Below the pieces are notes generated by a model. The model did no database searches. It had not been told where the DNA came from and saw only the letters and a program-made list of their open reading frames with translations. DNA of 5,529 nucleotides from Desulfobacterales bacterium (GTDB lineage Bacteria > Desulfobacterota > DSM-4660 > Desulfatiglandales > B25-G16). The DNA lies in assembly GCA_013375385.1 (NCBI GenBank), contig JABXJY010000185.1, forward strand, positions 1 to 5,529, in the 5' to 3' direction. Within the stretch, counting starts at the first letter, position 1. Every line of letters starts with the position of its first letter. Both the position numbers and the translations under genes were made by a program. Of the stretch, positions 5,472 through 5,529 are shown piece after piece.

Positions 5472-5529
5472 TTACAGTATCTCTACGTCTTTGGCCTTCG
5501 GGCCTTTTGGGCTTGTCTCGATCTCAAAC
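5472..5529 (-). CDS. Cold-shock domain protein (CspA family), C-terminal 18 residues only
   Basis: The minus strand from the right edge reads FEIETSPKGPKAKDVEIL and stops at TAA (complement of 5472-5474). The pattern F-(E/D)-x-(E/V)-x-x-x-KGP-x-A-x-x-V is the last beta strand and end of CspA-type single-domain RNA chaperones, which are usually 65-70 residues. The nucleic-acid-binding RNP1 and RNP2 motifs lie outside the window. The strong terminator directly downstream supports a real, well-expressed gene. The short visible part does not allow a particular csp paralogue to be named. Confidence 0.85.
   Translation of the reverse strand, partial: FEIETSPKGPKAKDVEIL

Overview
The window looks like a chromosomal accessory stretch from a Gram-negative bacterium. 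Three proteins carry export signals and the base composition is moderate. The gene mix is a cobalamin-type radical SAM protein, an exported MsrA-MsrB fusion, an orphan TrpX-like binding protein and REP-like inverted repeats. This suggests a deltaproteobacterium (Desulfobacterota), but that is an inference and no marker gene here proves it.

Layout, left to right. (1) The C-terminal third of a radical SAM protein enters from the left edge (1-354). (2) About 370 bases without a gene hold an internally deleted copy (A) of a dispersed repeat. (3) A complete exported methionine sulfoxide reductase MsrA-MsrB fusion follows (724-1830). (4) The next gap holds repeat copy B (1938-2113), then a good sigma70-like promoter driving the wreck of a toxin-antitoxin module (2196-2542). 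In that wreck the antitoxin head is joined out of frame to a ParE/RelE toxin body, and each part carries a TGA. (5) A complete exported metallo-beta-lactamase-fold hydrolase with a strong ribosome binding site is at 2631-3365. (6) Repeat copy C and small palindromes fill 3365-3683. (7) A complete ABC-type substrate-binding protein of the TrpX-like family is at 3684-4676. (8) On the minus strand, 4690-5151 is a decayed 5' part of typA/bipA. Its G4 motif is intact, while its P-loop and G3 motif are destroyed. (9) A REP-like inverted repeat (5327-5385), a textbook minus-strand terminator, and the last 18 codons of a cold-shock protein reading in from the right edge end the window.

The genes do not form one pathway. 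The intact ones (peptide-methionine repair in the envelope, a periplasmic hydrolase, a periplasmic binding protein) are exported single-gene units separated by long repeat-rich gaps. The two pseudogenes and the scattered repeats show that this is a region of insertion, deletion and decay. The most unusual signal is the repeat family A/B/C. Its three copies share a hairpin with 7-base arms and a 4-base loop, and copies B and C can be read as relics of one small Cys-containing reading frame. I do not recognise that family.
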